Shown: positions 8,819 to 19,633, counted from the stretch's first letter. The stretch is 64,000 nucleotides of DNA from Sphingopyxis panaciterrulae (GCF_014199295.1 NZ_JACIJH010000001.1:744001-808000), one strand, 5' to 3'. A program made the numbers and translations. The notes: generated by a model from the letters alone, not told the origin.

Positions 8819-9934
8819 TCACTCCGTCAGATCGTCCCACATATCCTTGATACGCCCGAAGAAGCCCTGGCTCGCGGGACATTCTTCGCCGGTCTCGGTT
8901 TCGCGGAACTCGCAGAGCAGTTCCTTCTGCCGCGCGGTGAGCTTCGTCGGCGTCTCGACGTCGATCTGGATCACCAGGTCGCCGTGGCCGCGGCCGTTGA
9001 GCACCGGCATGCCGGCGCCACGCTGGCGGAGTTGCTTGCCCGACTGAATGCCCGCGGGAATGCGGATGTCGTGCTTGGCGCCGTCGAGACCGGGGATGAC
9101 GATCTCGCCGCCCAGCGCTGCGATGGTGAAACTGATCGGCGCGCGCGTGAACAGCGTCGTGCCCTCGCGTTCGAACAGCTTGTGCCGCGCCATGTGGAGG
9201 AAGATGTAGAGGTCGCCTGGCGCGGCGCCGCGCGCGCCGCTCTCACCCTCGCCCGACAGGCGGATGCGTGTGCCTTCGTCGACCCCCGGCGGGATGGTGA
9301 CGGTCAGCGACTTGCGCCGGTCGACACGGCCCTCGCCGCGGCAGGTGGGGCAGGGATCGGCGATCACCTCGCCCGCGCCCTGGCAGGCGGGGCAGGTGCG
9401 CTCGACCATGAAGAAACCCTGCTGCGCGCGCACCTTGCCGTGGCCGCCGCAGGTTCCGCAGCGGTGAGTGGTGGTGCCCGGCTTGGCGCCCGATCCGTCG
9501 CACGCGTCGCAGCGCGCGGCGACATCGACCTGAATTTCGCGGCTGCAGCCGGTGAAGGCGTCCTCGAGCCTTATCTCCATATCATAGCGCAGGTCGGCGC
9601 CGCGCGCGGGGCCGCGCTGTTGCTGGCGCCCGCCGAAAGCCGAACCGAAGATCGATTCGAAGATGTCGCCGATATCGCCGAAATCGGCCCCGCCGCCGCC
9701 GAAGCCGTTGGGCATGCTCTTGCCGAACCGGTCGTAGGCTGCGCGCTTCTGTGGGTCCTTCAGCACCTCATAGGCTTCGTTGATCGCCTTGAAGCGGGCC
9801 TCGCTGACCTGGCACCCCGGATTGCGGTCGGGATGATATTGCATCGCCAGCTTGCGATAGGCCGCCTTCAGCACCTTGTCGTCGGCGGTGCGGTCGACTT
9901 CCAGCAGTTCGTAATAATCGATGTCGAGCGACAT
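8819..9934 (-). CDS. dnaJ: Chaperone protein DnaJ
   Basis: Hsp40 co-chaperone that delivers substrates to DnaK and stimulates its ATPase. The 371 residues show an N-terminal J domain with HPD (AMQYHPDRNPG), a G/F-rich linker (FGGGGADFGDIGDIF), and four CxxCxGxG zinc repeats (CDACDGSG, CGTCGGHG, CPACQGAG, CPTCRGEG). The C-terminal substrate-binding domains follow. It lies 119 bp downstream of dnaK on the same strand, the usual dnaK-dnaJ order, with a REP in the gap. Confidence 0.98.
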   Translation of the reverse strand: MSLDIDYYELLEVDRTADDKVLKAAYRKLAMQYHPDRNPGCQVSEARFKAINEAYEVLKDPQKRAAYDRFGKSMPNGFGGGGADFGDIGDIFESIFGSAFGGRQQQRGPARGADLRYDMEIRLEDAFTGCSREIQVDVAARCDACDGSGAKPGTTTHRCGTCGGHGKVRAQQGFFMVERTCPACQGAGEVIADPCPTCRGEGRVDRRKSLTVTIPPGVDEGTRIRLSGEGESGARGAAPGDLYIFLHMARHKLFEREGTTLFTRAPISFTIAALGGEIVIPGLDGAKHDIRIPAGIQSGKQLRQRGAGMPVLNGRGHGDLVIQIDVETPTKLTARQKELLCEFRETETGEECPASQGFFGRIKDMWDDLTE

Positions 9935-9958
9935 TCTTCAAAGCCCCTGCTTCAACCC

Positions 9959-10039
9959 GTCACCCCGGCGAAGGCCGGGGCCGCTGTCGGTCCGGCGGCG
10001 CCGGTCCCGAGAGCGATGCCGGCTTGCGCCGGCATGACG
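9959..10039. repeat. REP-type repeats in the dnaK-dnaJ gap
   Basis: Two palindromes are adjacent: CCCCGGCGAAGGCCGGGG at the left and GATGCCGGCTTGCGCCGGCA at the right, the latter ending in CATGACGG. They fill most of the intergenic gap. A co-transcribed hairpin here could separate dnaK and dnaJ mRNA stability; that is inference. Confidence 0.7.
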
Positions 10040-10053
10040 GCTGAAGGTCATCC

Positions 10054-11958
<1,905 letters not shown>

Positions 11959-12041
11959 AATGTTAACGTCCTTGTTGCTCTTGTGGCGCCCTCAACAGGC
12001 ACGCCGGATACAGGGTTCCCCCAACGGGGTTTCTGGGCGCG

Positions 12042-12069
12042 ATATAGGTGCGCCGCGGCTTGGCACAAG
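12042..12069 (-). promoter_or_regulatory. Sigma-32 type promoter of dnaK
   Basis: Reading the minus strand, CTTG (12069-12066) is followed after exactly 17 bp by CCTATAT (12048-12042). This fits the alphaproteobacterial RpoH pattern CTTG-N17/18-CYTATNT. The -10 lies about 84 bp before the dnaK start. The match is seen directly; the sigma assignment is from the known consensus. Confidence 0.65.
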
Positions 12070-12122
12070 GGCTTCGGGGGCTTATCTGTCACCTGTGTAC
12101 TGAGCCATATCGGGAGCGTCCC

Positions 12123-12677
12123 ATGATCAAGTCCCTCGCCACCGCCGCCCTTGCCGCGTCCGCGCTGACCCTGTCGTCGTGCGGCGGCGATCTGGGCAAG
12201 GAGCCCGAACTGCGCGTCGCAAGCGGCTATATCGAGATGGGGGCAACCCCCGACCGGCCCGCGGCGGGCTATTTCACGATTCTGGGCGGGCCGCGCGACG
12301 TCGATCTGGTCGCGGTGACCGCCGATCTCGCCCAGCGGGTCGAGATGCACGAAAGCGTGCGCGAGAACGGCGTCGTGACGATGAAGCCGCTGACCAGCGC
12401 GCCGGTGCCGGCGAAGGGCAAGCTGGAGTTCAAGCCCGGCGGCAAGCATCTGATGATCTGGAACATCAACCCCGCCGCGGTGCGCGTCGGCAAGCTGCCG
12501 ATGATCTTCGTCTTCTCGAACAACAACAACGAGCGCATCCTGTTCGACCTCAAGATCCGCCAGGCCTCGGCGGCCGGCGACCAGGGCAGCGCGGCGATGG
12601 ATCATGGCGGGATGGACATGGGCGACATGGGCGCGGCTGGCGCGGATAAGGGCGCGGCGGACCCGGCGAAGAAATAA
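12123..12677 (+). CDS. Periplasmic copper chaperone PCu(A)C family lipoprotein
   Basis: A 184-residue exported protein that binds Cu(I), usually for delivery to cytochrome oxidase or for copper handling. The ligand pattern H-X10-M-X21-H-X-M is complete (HESVRENGVVTM, then HLM). The signal peptide ends in a lipobox-like LSSC, so it is probably a lipoprotein. A Met/His-rich tail (MDHGGMDMGDMG) may add copper sites. The frame is open from 12048, but ATG 12123 places the signal peptide at the N-terminus. The next gene starts 6 bp downstream, so the two are probably co-transcribed. Confidence 0.92.
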   Translation: MIKSLATAALAASALTLSSCGGDLGKEPELRVASGYIEMGATPDRPAAGYFTILGGPRDVDLVAVTADLAQRVEMHESVRENGVVTMKPLTSAPVPAKGKLEFKPGGKHLMIWNINPAAVRVGKLPMIFVFSNNNNERILFDLKIRQASAAGDQGSAAMDHGGMDMGDMGAAGADKGAADPAKK

Positions 12678-12683
12678 GCTGGG

Positions 12684-13157
12684 GTGGCGCGACCTTCGCG
12701 TGTCCTGACGCCCGGCGAGATCGCGCTCGCGCGCAGCGTGTTCGGTGATGCGATTCACTATGACCGGGTGCGCGTGTGCAACCATAAGTGGATTTTCTTC
12801 CAGCCGCGCCGGGTGGTGATGGCGCCGATGGGCGCATTGCATTTCCATCCGCACGGCGGCCTTTATTGCGAGGACTTCAGCCGCGCGGACCGCGCCTCGC
12901 AGGGGCTGTTCATTCACGAGATGGTGCATGTCTGGCAGGCGCAGACGCGCGGGCGCTGGTATCTGGTGCTGATGCGCCATCCCTTCGCGGCCTATAGCTA
13001 CGGTCTCAAGCCCGGCTGGCGCCTCGACCGCTACGGCCTCGAACAGCAGGCGGAGATCGTGCGGCATTATTGGCTGCTGACGCAAGGCGTGACGATCGCC
13101 GGTGCGCCGGGCGTGGAGGCGTATCGCGCGGTCCTGCCCTTTTCGCCCGCGCCCTGA
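12684..13157 (+). CDS. HEMVH-containing 'vgr-related' protein
   Basis: A 157-residue protein of a family often labelled vgr-related in sphingomonads; the label has little functional content. It has a zincin-like HEMVHVWQ motif near residue 78 and several conserved aromatic/His residues (NHKWIFFQP, LHFHPHGG), suggesting a small metallopeptidase-like fold. No signal peptide or TM segment. It follows the copper chaperone by 6 bp. Enzymatic activity is inferred only from the motif. Confidence 0.72.
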   Translation: MARPSRVLTPGEIALARSVFGDAIHYDRVRVCNHKWIFFQPRRVVMAPMGALHFHPHGGLYCEDFSRADRASQGLFIHEMVHVWQAQTRGRWYLVLMRHPFAAYSYGLKPGWRLDRYGLEQQAEIVRHYWLLTQGVTIAGAPGVEAYRAVLPFSPAP

Positions 13158-13200
13158 AAATCACTAGCCAAGCCCGCGCTGTTCGTCCTATGTTCCGCGC

Positions 13201-14556
13201 ATGACCATCGCCACATTGCTCGCCGCCCTGATCGCCCTTGCCGTCGGCGCGCTGATCGGCTGGCTGTTCGCGGGGCGGCAGGCGGGCGGGCTCAAGGCCG
13301 AGCGCGACGGGCTTGCCGAGCGGTTCAAGGCCGCGGTTGCCGACCTTGCCGCCGAGGCGGAGGCGCGCAAGGCGGCCGACCTGCAACTCTCCGCGCTGCT
13401 TGCCGAGCAGAAGGCGCGCGATGCTGCGCACGATGCGCAGATCGCGCAGCTCAAGGACGCGCAGGCGGCGCTGACCGCGCAGTTCCGCGAGGTCGGGCAG
13501 GCGATGCTCGGCGAGGCGCAAAAGGCGTTTCTCGAACGCGCCGAGGCGCGCTTCAAGCAGAGCGAGGAAAGCGCGGGACAGAATCTGAAGGCGCTGCTCT
13601 CGCCCGTTCACGAGCGGCTCGAAAAATATGAGCAGGCGGTCGCGAAGGTCGAGGCCGAGCGCCGCGACGCCTTCGGCATGCTCCACGGCCAGATCGCGGC
13701 GATGCGCGAAGGCACCGAGCGGGTGTCGAGCGAGGCGGCGAAGCTGGTCAACGCGCTGCGCAACGCGCCCAAGGCGCGGGGGCGCTGGGGCGAGCAGCAG
13801 CTTCGCAACGTGCTCGAAAGCTGCGGCCTTAGCGAGCATGCCGATTTCCAGACCGAGGTGAGCGTTACCGATGGCGACGGCGGGCGGCTACGCCCCGACG
13901 TCGTGGTGAAGGTACCGGGCGGACAGAGCCTCGTCATCGACGCCAAGGTGTCGCTGAACGCCTATCAGGATGCGTTCGGCGCGGTCGACGAGGGCGAGAA
14001 GACGGCGCACCTCGCGGCGCACGCCGCGGCGATGAAGGCCCATGTCAACGCGCTCGGCGCCAAAAGCTATTGGGCCCAATTTCCCGACACCCCCGATTTC
14101 GTCATCATGTTCGTTCCGGGGGAACATTTTCTCGCCGCTGCGCTCGATCAGGATACCGCGCTTTGGGACTATGCTTTCGAGCGCAAGGTCCTGCTGGCTA
14201 CCCCGACCAACCTCATCGCGATCGCGCGGACGGTCGCGGCCGTCTGGCGACAGGAGAAGCTGGCGAACCAGGCGCGCGATATCGCCGCTCTGGGGAAGGA
14301 ACTTTATTCGCGCATCGCGACGATGGGCGAGCATATCGTCAAGGTGGGCCGGAATCTGGACCAGGCGGCGGGCGCCTATAATGCGTTTGTAGGCAGCTTC
14401 GAGGATCGCGTTCTCACGCAGGCGCGGAAGTTCGAACTTCTCGACGTCGAAACCAGCGGCAAGGAAATCCCCGAACTGCCCGTCGTCGAACGGGCGGCGC
14501 GGCCGCTTGCCAAATTGGGGGTGGTGCCGAGCGCGGTGAACGACGGCGGGAAATAG
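13201..14556 (+). CDS. rmuC: DNA recombination protein RmuC
   Basis: RmuC-family protein of 451 residues, which limits certain rearrangements and has a restriction-endonuclease-like core. It has one N-terminal TM anchor (TLLAALIALAVGALIGWLF), a long coiled coil of about 150 residues rich in Ala, Glu and Lys, then the RmuC core: ARGRWGEQQLRNVLE, RPDVVVKVPGGQSLVIDAKV, FVIMFVPGE and LLATPTNLIAIARTVA. Length is normal. A GC hairpin follows the stop. Confidence 0.94.
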   Translation: MTIATLLAALIALAVGALIGWLFAGRQAGGLKAERDGLAERFKAAVADLAAEAEARKAADLQLSALLAEQKARDAAHDAQIAQLKDAQAALTAQFREVGQAMLGEAQKAFLERAEARFKQSEESAGQNLKALLSPVHERLEKYEQAVAKVEAERRDAFGMLHGQIAAMREGTERVSSEAAKLVNALRNAPKARGRWGEQQLRNVLESCGLSEHADFQTEVSVTDGDGGRLRPDVVVKVPGGQSLVIDAKVSLNAYQDAFGAVDEGEKTAHLAAHAAAMKAHVNALGAKSYWAQFPDTPDFVIMFVPGEHFLAAALDQDTALWDYAFERKVLLATPTNLIAIARTVAAVWRQEKLANQARDIAALGKELYSRIATMGEHIVKVGRNLDQAAGAYNAFVGSFEDRVLTQARKFELLDVETSGKEIPELPVVERAARPLAKLGVVPSAVNDGGK

Positions 14557-14570
14557 CCGGCGTCGAGGGG

Positions 14571-14592
14571 GCCGCCTCGGGCGGCGGCGTTT
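14571..14592 (+). terminator. Possible rho-independent terminator of rmuC
   Basis: GCCGCC-TCG-GGCGGC forms a 6-bp stem, followed by GGCG and then TTTTGTTT. The T-tract is not directly adjacent to the stem, so it is weak as a terminator. It lies between the convergent rmuC and ATP12 genes. Confidence 0.35.
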
Positions 14593-14596
14593 TGTT

Positions 14597-15286
14597 TCAG
14601 AGCAGCGTTAGAAACCGTGCTGCATGGTGCCAGTCGGCTTCGCGCAGGGCGCGCGCTTTCTGCGCTTCGCTGTCGGCGCCCCAGCGGCGCTCCTGATATA
14701 GCTCGTCGAGGCTGACCGCGTCCCATAGCGCCGCGGCGTCGAACGCGTCTTCGGTCAGCGCCAGTCCCGCGACCAGCGAGCCGCCGATCGTCACCAGCGG
14801 CGCCAGCGCGGCGAGGCGGAAGGGATCGAGCACCCGCACCGCGTCCCGCAGTGCCGTGACGGTCGCCGGGGGCTGGTCGACCGGCAGTACCCCGCGCGCG
14901 AGGGCGAATTCGACGCCGTGGCGCGCCTCGGCCCAGGCGAGCAGCGGGTTCCACGCCGCCGCCTGCTCGGCCTGCAGGGCGGTGTCGCGGTCGTCGCGGT
15001 AGCAGAGCAGGTCGCTGGCGGCATAGGCGGCGATCGGCTCGGCGAAGGCGGCGGGGTCGGGCGCGGCAAGGTCGATCGCCGCGTTGGCGAGGCCGGTCAG
15101 CGGCATGGCGGCCGGATCGATCGTCTCGCCCTGCGCCGCCCATTCGGCGGCGATCGCCGCGGCCAGCGCTTGGCTTGCGATCAGCAGCGGCGCGCGCGCG
15201 GGGGTGCGTACGGCGCGGCCGTCGAGCGCGATTCCCCAGCCGCCGTCCTGCCGGACGGCCTGCGCCTCTTTCCAGAAGCGCTTCAC
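14597..15286 (-). CDS. ATP12-family F1-ATPase assembly chaperone
   Basis: A 229-residue ATP12 homologue; in mitochondria ATP12 chaperones the F1 alpha subunit, and alphaproteobacterial members are thought to act similarly. Visible motifs are the N-terminal RFWKEAQAV, GWGIALDGRAVRTPAR and IAAEWAAQG, the central ASDLLCYRDD, and the ALTEDAFDA...LWDAVSLDELYQ C-terminal region. It is the last gene of the crcB-rluA-paiB-orf-atp12 operon and overlaps the preceding ORF by 4 bp. Confidence 0.92.
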   Translation of the reverse strand: MKRFWKEAQAVRQDGGWGIALDGRAVRTPARAPLLIASQALAAAIAAEWAAQGETIDPAAMPLTGLANAAIDLAAPDPAAFAEPIAAYAASDLLCYRDDRDTALQAEQAAAWNPLLAWAEARHGVEFALARGVLPVDQPPATVTALRDAVRVLDPFRLAALAPLVTIGGSLVAGLALTEDAFDAAALWDAVSLDELYQERRWGADSEAQKARALREADWHHAARFLTLL

Positions 15287-15519
15287 GACTCTGTGGGCGA
15301 GCGCCAGCGGCGCGCGAGAATCTTCGGCATGATCGCAAAGTCGAAGAGGCCGAACAACACCACCGCGACCCCGACCCAGCGGTCGGCGGGCTGCCCCGCG
15401 ACCGCCCAGGCGCCGCGAATCAGCCCGAAGCCGGCGAGGACGAGGATCGCGCCCACCACGCGCATCGAGGAAAGGGCGAAGAATCGCTTTCTGGCGAGGG
15501 CGTCGGGGTTCGTGGTCAT
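15283..15519 (-). CDS. Small two-helix membrane protein
   Basis: A 78-residue protein with two TM segments (VVGAILVLAGFGLIRGAW and WVGVAVVLFGLFDFAIM) and short charged ends. It overlaps paiB upstream and atp12 downstream by 4 bp each, so it is translationally coupled and real. No recognised domain; small proteins of this kind recur in the RluA-ATP12 neighbourhood of sphingomonads, but the function is unknown. Confidence 0.8.
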   Translation of the reverse strand: MTTNPDALARKRFFALSSMRVVGAILVLAGFGLIRGAWAVAGQPADRWVGVAVVLFGLFDFAIMPKILARRWRSPTES

Positions 15520-16133
15520 GCTGTCTCCCTATCGCCGCCGAGTTGTCGCATCAAATGGGCAAGGGCGCCGTGGCCGGTCCGTTCGACGCCCGCCGCGAGC
15601 CGCTCGCGCTCGGCCTTGTTCTGCGACAGCTTGAGCGTCGGCCGCCACGCGGCGATCCGCATCTCGAAGCCGGCGATCGCACCAATGAGCCGGCCGAAGT
15701 AGGCGGCATCCATCTTGTCGCGCGTCCAGGGCGGATTTTCGCCGACCCGTGCTTCGTGGTGGGCCGAAAGGATGTCGAGTTGCGCGACGAGTTCGCTCTC
15801 GTCGAGCCGGCGAACCGTGCCCTCCATTTCGACGGCGACATAATTCCAGGTCGGCACCGCTTTCGCCTGCTCTTCGTACCAGTTCGCGCTGATATAGGCG
15901 TCCGGGCCCTGCACGACCGCGAGCGCCGTCCTGCCCGCGAGATGCCGGGTCAGGCCGTTGCCGCGGGCAAGGTGGAATTGCAGCGTCGTGCCGTCGTCGT
16001 TCAGCACCACCGGCGCGTGGGCGACGCGCGGTCCGTCGGGGGTGCCGGCGAAGACGGCGGCAAAGCCGATCTCGCGCACGAGCAGCGCGGCGACGCCGTC
16101 CTGCGCCGGCCGGAACGCAGGATTCGGGTGCAT
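15516..16133 (-). CDS. PaiB-type FMN-binding split-barrel protein
   Basis: A 205-residue member of the FMN-binding negative transcriptional regulator (PaiB) family. It starts MHPNPAFRP, typical of the family, and has the conserved AHAPVV and QGPDAYISANWY segments, then VPTWNYVAVEMEG. Despite the family name, regulation is not established for most members; a flavin- or haem-binding split barrel is the safer statement. Its ATG shares one base with the rluA stop (TGATG). The longer open frame upstream of 16133 is the shadow of rluA. Confidence 0.9.
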   Translation of the reverse strand: MHPNPAFRPAQDGVAALLVREIGFAAVFAGTPDGPRVAHAPVVLNDDGTTLQFHLARGNGLTRHLAGRTALAVVQGPDAYISANWYEEQAKAVPTWNYVAVEMEGTVRRLDESELVAQLDILSAHHEARVGENPPWTRDKMDAAYFGRLIGAIAGFEMRIAAWRPTLKLSQNKAERERLAAGVERTGHGALAHLMRQLGGDRETA

Positions 16134-17290
16134 CAGCGCGGCTTTCTCGGCGCCGGCTTGCGTCCGCCGGGCCGCGCCGGGCCGCGCTTCGTCGGCGGCT
16201 TGCCGCCCGGCTTGGCCGGCGCGGCGCTGCGGCTGCGCCGTTCGCCGCGGCGCGCCTTGCGGACCTGTTTGGCGTGCGCCTTGGCCTTCGCCTTCTGCAC
16301 CGTCTTCGCCGAAGGGCGAGGCGCTTCCTCCGCCAGCACGTCGCCGAGCAGCGGATCGAAGCCCAGCGCGTCGAGGCTGGCCGCGAAATGGTCGGGGACG
16401 GGCGCCGAAATATCGAGCGCGCCGCCGTCGGGATGGTCGATGCGCAGCCGGCGGCTGTGCAGGTGCAGCTTGCGGCTGATCGTGCCGGTCAGGAAGGCGG
16501 TCTTGCCGCCATATTTGCCGTCGCCGACGATCGGGTGGCCGATTGCCGCCATATGCACGCGAAGCTGATGGGTGCGGCCGGTCAGCGGTTGCAGTTCGAC
16601 CCACGCCGCGCTGTTGCCCGCGCGCTCGATGATCCGGTAGCGCGTCTTCGAGGGCAACCCCTTATCGTCGACGTGCATCTTCTCGCCGCCCGACCCGGGC
16701 TGCTTGGCAAGCGGCAGGTCGATCTCGCCCTGCGCGATGTCGGGCACGCCGACGACGATCGCCCAATATGTCTTGCGCGCGCTGCGGTTCGAAAAGGCCT
16801 TGGCGAACCACGCCGCGGCGCGCGGGGTGCGCGCGACGAGCAGCGCGCCCGACGTGTCCTTGTCGAGCCGGTGGACCAGCTTCGGGCGCACCGGCGCTTC
16901 GCCCTGCAGCGCGCCGAGCAGCCCGTCGACATGGGCGTCGGTCTTCGTGCCGCCCTGCGTCGCGAGCCCCGGCGGCTTGTCGAGCACCAGCGCGCTCGCG
17001 TCGCGGTGGATCACCATCGCCTCGGCGAGCGCGATGTCAGTGGGGGAGAGCGGCTTGTCCTTGCGCGGGCGCGGCCCCGCGGGCGCGGCGGGCGGGACAG
17101 GCATGGCGATCGTCTGCCCCGCCTCGATCCGGTCCGACACGTCCGCCTTCCGGCCGTCGACGGTCAGTTCGCCCGAGCGCGCCCAGCGCGCGATCAGCGC
17201 GTGCGGCGTGCCCGGCCGGTGCCGCTTGAACCAGCGGTCGAGGCGGATGCCGCCGTCCTCGTCGGCGACGATGGCGCGCTCGCCGCTCAT
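16133..17290 (-). CDS. RluA-family 23S rRNA pseudouridine synthase
   Basis: A 385-residue pseudouridine synthase, RluC-like. An N-terminal S4 RNA-binding domain (IRLDRWFKRHRPG, ELTVDGRKAD) is followed by the catalytic domain with HRLDKDTSG, whose Asp is the nucleophile, and LQPLTGRTHQLRVHM. A C-terminal tail of about 70 residues, very rich in Lys, Arg, Ala and Pro, is longer than in enterobacterial RluC and probably binds RNA non-specifically. ATG 17290 overlaps the crcB stop by 4 bp (ATGA); this fixes the start against a frame open to 17617. Confidence 0.93.
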   Translation of the reverse strand: MSGERAIVADEDGGIRLDRWFKRHRPGTPHALIARWARSGELTVDGRKADVSDRIEAGQTIAMPVPPAAPAGPRPRKDKPLSPTDIALAEAMVIHRDASALVLDKPPGLATQGGTKTDAHVDGLLGALQGEAPVRPKLVHRLDKDTSGALLVARTPRAAAWFAKAFSNRSARKTYWAIVVGVPDIAQGEIDLPLAKQPGSGGEKMHVDDKGLPSKTRYRIIERAGNSAAWVELQPLTGRTHQLRVHMAAIGHPIVGDGKYGGKTAFLTGTISRKLHLHSRRLRIDHPDGGALDISAPVPDHFAASLDALGFDPLLGDVLAEEAPRPSAKTVQKAKAKAHAKQVRKARRGERRSRSAAPAKPGGKPPTKRGPARPGGRKPAPRKPR

Positions 17291-17664
17291 GCCGGCAATT
17301 GCCGCATCGCGAGCATCCCGGCGCCGCACGCCGCGATGCCGATCACCACCGAGGCGAGGATATAAAAGGCCGCCAGCGCAACTTGCCCGCGCTCGAACAA
17401 CAGCCAGAATTCGAGGCTGAACGAAGAAAAGGTGGTGAAGCCGCCGAGAATGCCGACCCCCAGGAACAGCCGCGTCGTCTCGCTGCCGCCGCTCCGCGCG
17501 AGCCAGCCGATCAGCAGTCCCATCAGCAGGCTGCCGGCGATGTTGATCGACAATGTCCACCATGGGAAGCCCGGCCCGAGCCGCGCTAGCATGACTTGGC
17601 CGATCAGGTGGCGACAACCGGCGCCGATCGCGCCGCCGACCATGACGGGAAAAAGAGCGTTCAT
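17287..17664 (-). CDS. crcB: Fluoride efflux channel CrcB
   Basis: A 125-residue, four-TM fluoride channel (CrcB/Fluc). Signature segments GGAIGAGCRHLIG, WWTLSINIAGSLLMGLL (the conserved Asn of the pore) and GILGGFTTFSSFSLE (the Phe box) are all present. It heads the operon with rluA. No fluoride riboswitch consensus was found in the short space upstream. Confidence 0.95.
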   Translation of the reverse strand: MNALFPVMVGGAIGAGCRHLIGQVMLARLGPGFPWWTLSINIAGSLLMGLLIGWLARSGGSETTRLFLGVGILGGFTTFSSFSLEFWLLFERGQVALAAFYILASVVIGIAACGAGMLAMRQLPA

Positions 17665-17712
17665 GGCGCTCGCCCTAGCCGGAAACGACGGCGAGGCAAA
17701 GCGCGCGCATTG

Positions 17713-18288
17713 CTATGCGTCGGGGCGCGCCGCCGGCGTCGCCGGCCGTTCGTGCGCGGCGCGCCAGTCGGCGGGGCGGACGAAGGGCCCCTGCCAGATG
17801 CCGCGACGCCTTGCGCGGGCCTCTGCCTCTTCGAGCGCATGGCCGTCGTCGGTCGCGACCGCCCAGCCCTGGCGGATCATTTCGGCGGCAAGGTCGACGC
17901 CGCCCGGCGCGGTACGGCAGGCGGCAAGGGTGCGGCCATAGCGATCCTTCGCCGCCAGATCGCACAGCAGGGGGCCGCGCCCCGCGAGCGTCGCGAGCGC
18001 GCCGCTCGCCTCTTGGCCGCACGGCCAGCGCGCACCATCGGCCCGCGCGCAATCCTGCCGATATTCGACCGCGTCGAGCCCCGTCAGGCGGATCGTCAGC
18101 GTTTCGCCGTCGCGCCGCAGCGTCAGGCTGTCGCCGTCGATGACATGGACGAGCGGCAGGCGGACCGGCGGCACGGGGCGCCAGATCCATGCCGCCCAGG
18201 CCATACCCGCCAGCAGCAGGACCGCGACCAGCGATCGCGCGCGCCGCTTCCAGCGCTGGATGGTCAGGGGCGAAGGGCCGAACGTCAT
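17713..18288 (-). CDS. Membrane-anchored thermonuclease-family protein
   Basis: A 191-residue staphylococcal nuclease-like (TNase) protein. An N-terminal TM helix (SLVAVLLLAGMAWAAWIW) anchors it, facing the periplasm. The nuclease fold shows VIDGDSLTL, RLTGLDAVEYRQ and AKDRYGRTLA, holding the Arg, Glu and Arg expected in the active site, and ends RRRGIWQG. ATG 18288 is chosen over an upstream ATG at 18363 because the extra 25 residues look non-homologous; neither start has a strong ribosome site. Confidence 0.85.
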   Translation of the reverse strand: MTFGPSPLTIQRWKRRARSLVAVLLLAGMAWAAWIWRPVPPVRLPLVHVIDGDSLTLRRDGETLTIRLTGLDAVEYRQDCARADGARWPCGQEASGALATLAGRGPLLCDLAAKDRYGRTLAACRTAPGGVDLAAEMIRQGWAVATDDGHALEEAEARARRRGIWQGPFVRPADWRAAHERPATPAARPDA

Positions 18289-18520
18289 CTTCGTCGCCTG
18301 CGACTGTGCTGGAGACTTGGCAAGCCCGATCGGGGGTTGACGGCAGGAACAAACCATGTCCAAAATGGACCAATCTCGCCGCCGCCATCCCGCATCGACC
18401 TATGCTTCGCGCGAACAGGGTCCGGATTGACGGCGAAAGCGAACGAACAAAAGGTGAATATCGCCGGTGTGACGACATAAGGACGCCAAGGCGGACCAAC
18501 AGGGAGGGGAAGGCAGCGAT

Positions 18521-19567
18521 ATGGATTATCCCATGCCAGGGCAGCGGATGTTCGGCGTTTCGCCGACAAGCGATTCGGGGACGGGCGGTTGGGTCCATGC
18601 GGCCCCCCCTTCTCCGCGTGCGGTGGCGGATGCGGAGGAACTGCCTTCGACCCTGCTGATGATCGGCGAGACGGGGGACCAGCCGAATTCCGATCTTTGG
18701 GGAGTCAGGCTGGCGGGACCGGTCCCGGTCGATGGCGCGCCGGCGCGCGTGGAGGCGCTGTCGCGGTTCGACATCGTCTGGCTCCGCGAAGCCGATCGCC
18801 TGACCGATGCCGCCTTTACGGCCCTGATCGAGGCGGTCGCCGAACGCGGATGCGGCCTGTTGTGCGAGGCATCGCTCGCCGCGATCGATCGGCTCGCCGC
18901 CGCGGTCCCCGCAGCGCTGCGGGTCGAATGGCTGGTCGACGCCGAGGCCACCGACCGGCTGGTAGCGATCGCGGCGCTGCGCGAGCCGCGCCGCATGGAC
19001 GTGCGTGATGTGGCGCGCGACGAGGCGATGGAGCGGATCGACCGATTGCAGGAAGAGGTTGCGCGCATCGCGCGCCTGCTCGGCGATCTGGCGGGGTCGC
19101 GCGGCCTGCCGGGGACGCCGGTCGATCATGGCGCCCACGGCGACGGGCGGGGCGACCATGCGGGGCAGGTGCGCGCGCCGGTGCGCGACTATCATATCGG
19201 CCCGCGCAGCTTCGAGCCGCAGGACCGCGCCATCGATCGCCAGCGCGCCAAGGCGGTGCGGCACATGCTGCGCCAGCGGCGGATGCGCGAGCAATATTTC
19301 CCCGCCGACCTGTTTGCCGATCCCGCGTGGGACATGCTGCTCGACCTTTATGCCGCGCGGCTGGAGCGCCAGCCGGTGTCGGTGTCGAGCCTGTGCATCG
19401 CCGCGGCGGTGCCGGCGACGACGGCGCTGCGCTGGATCAAGACGATGACCGACGCGGGGCTCTTCCTGCGCGAAGCCGACCCGAACGACGGCCGGCGCAT
19501 CTTCATCGCGCTGGCCGAAGGCGCGTTCGACGCGATGGCGCGCTATTTCGAGGCGCTGGAGGAATAG
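18521..19567 (+). CDS. Winged-helix (MarR-like) DNA-binding protein with N-terminal extension
   Basis: A 348-residue protein. Residues 1-180 are of unknown type, with alternating strand/helix character (FDIVWLREADRLTD) recalling a receiver- or Rossmann-like fold without obvious catalytic residues. The C-terminal third (FADPAWDMLLDLYAARLE, then SVSSLCIAAAVPATTALRWI, then DGRRIFIAL) is a winged-helix domain of MarR type. A GGGAAGG ribosome site precedes ATG 18521. It lies just before tRNA-Val. A regulator is likely; the target is unknown. Confidence 0.78.
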   Translation: MDYPMPGQRMFGVSPTSDSGTGGWVHAAPPSPRAVADAEELPSTLLMIGETGDQPNSDLWGVRLAGPVPVDGAPARVEALSRFDIVWLREADRLTDAAFTALIEAVAERGCGLLCEASLAAIDRLAAAVPAALRVEWLVDAEATDRLVAIAALREPRRMDVRDVARDEAMERIDRLQEEVARIARLLGDLAGSRGLPGTPVDHGAHGDGRGDHAGQVRAPVRDYHIGPRSFEPQDRAIDRQRAKAVRHMLRQRRMREQYFPADLFADPAWDMLLDLYAARLERQPVSVSSLCIAAAVPATTALRWIKTMTDAGLFLREADPNDGRRIFIALAEGAFDAMARYFEALEE

Positions 19568-19633
19568 GGGAGAAATAGCCGCCGGCTTGCCAGCGCGCGC
19601 AGGCTGTGGCAGGGCGCGCGCTTCCCGTAATGG

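Noticed and set aside
16133-17617. N-terminal extension of the RluA gene to 17617
   Set aside because: The extra 109 residues overlap crcB in another frame; ATG 17290 overlaps the crcB stop as expected for coupling.
17665-17712. Fluoride riboswitch upstream of crcB
   Set aside because: The 48-bp gap lacks the conserved riboswitch core.
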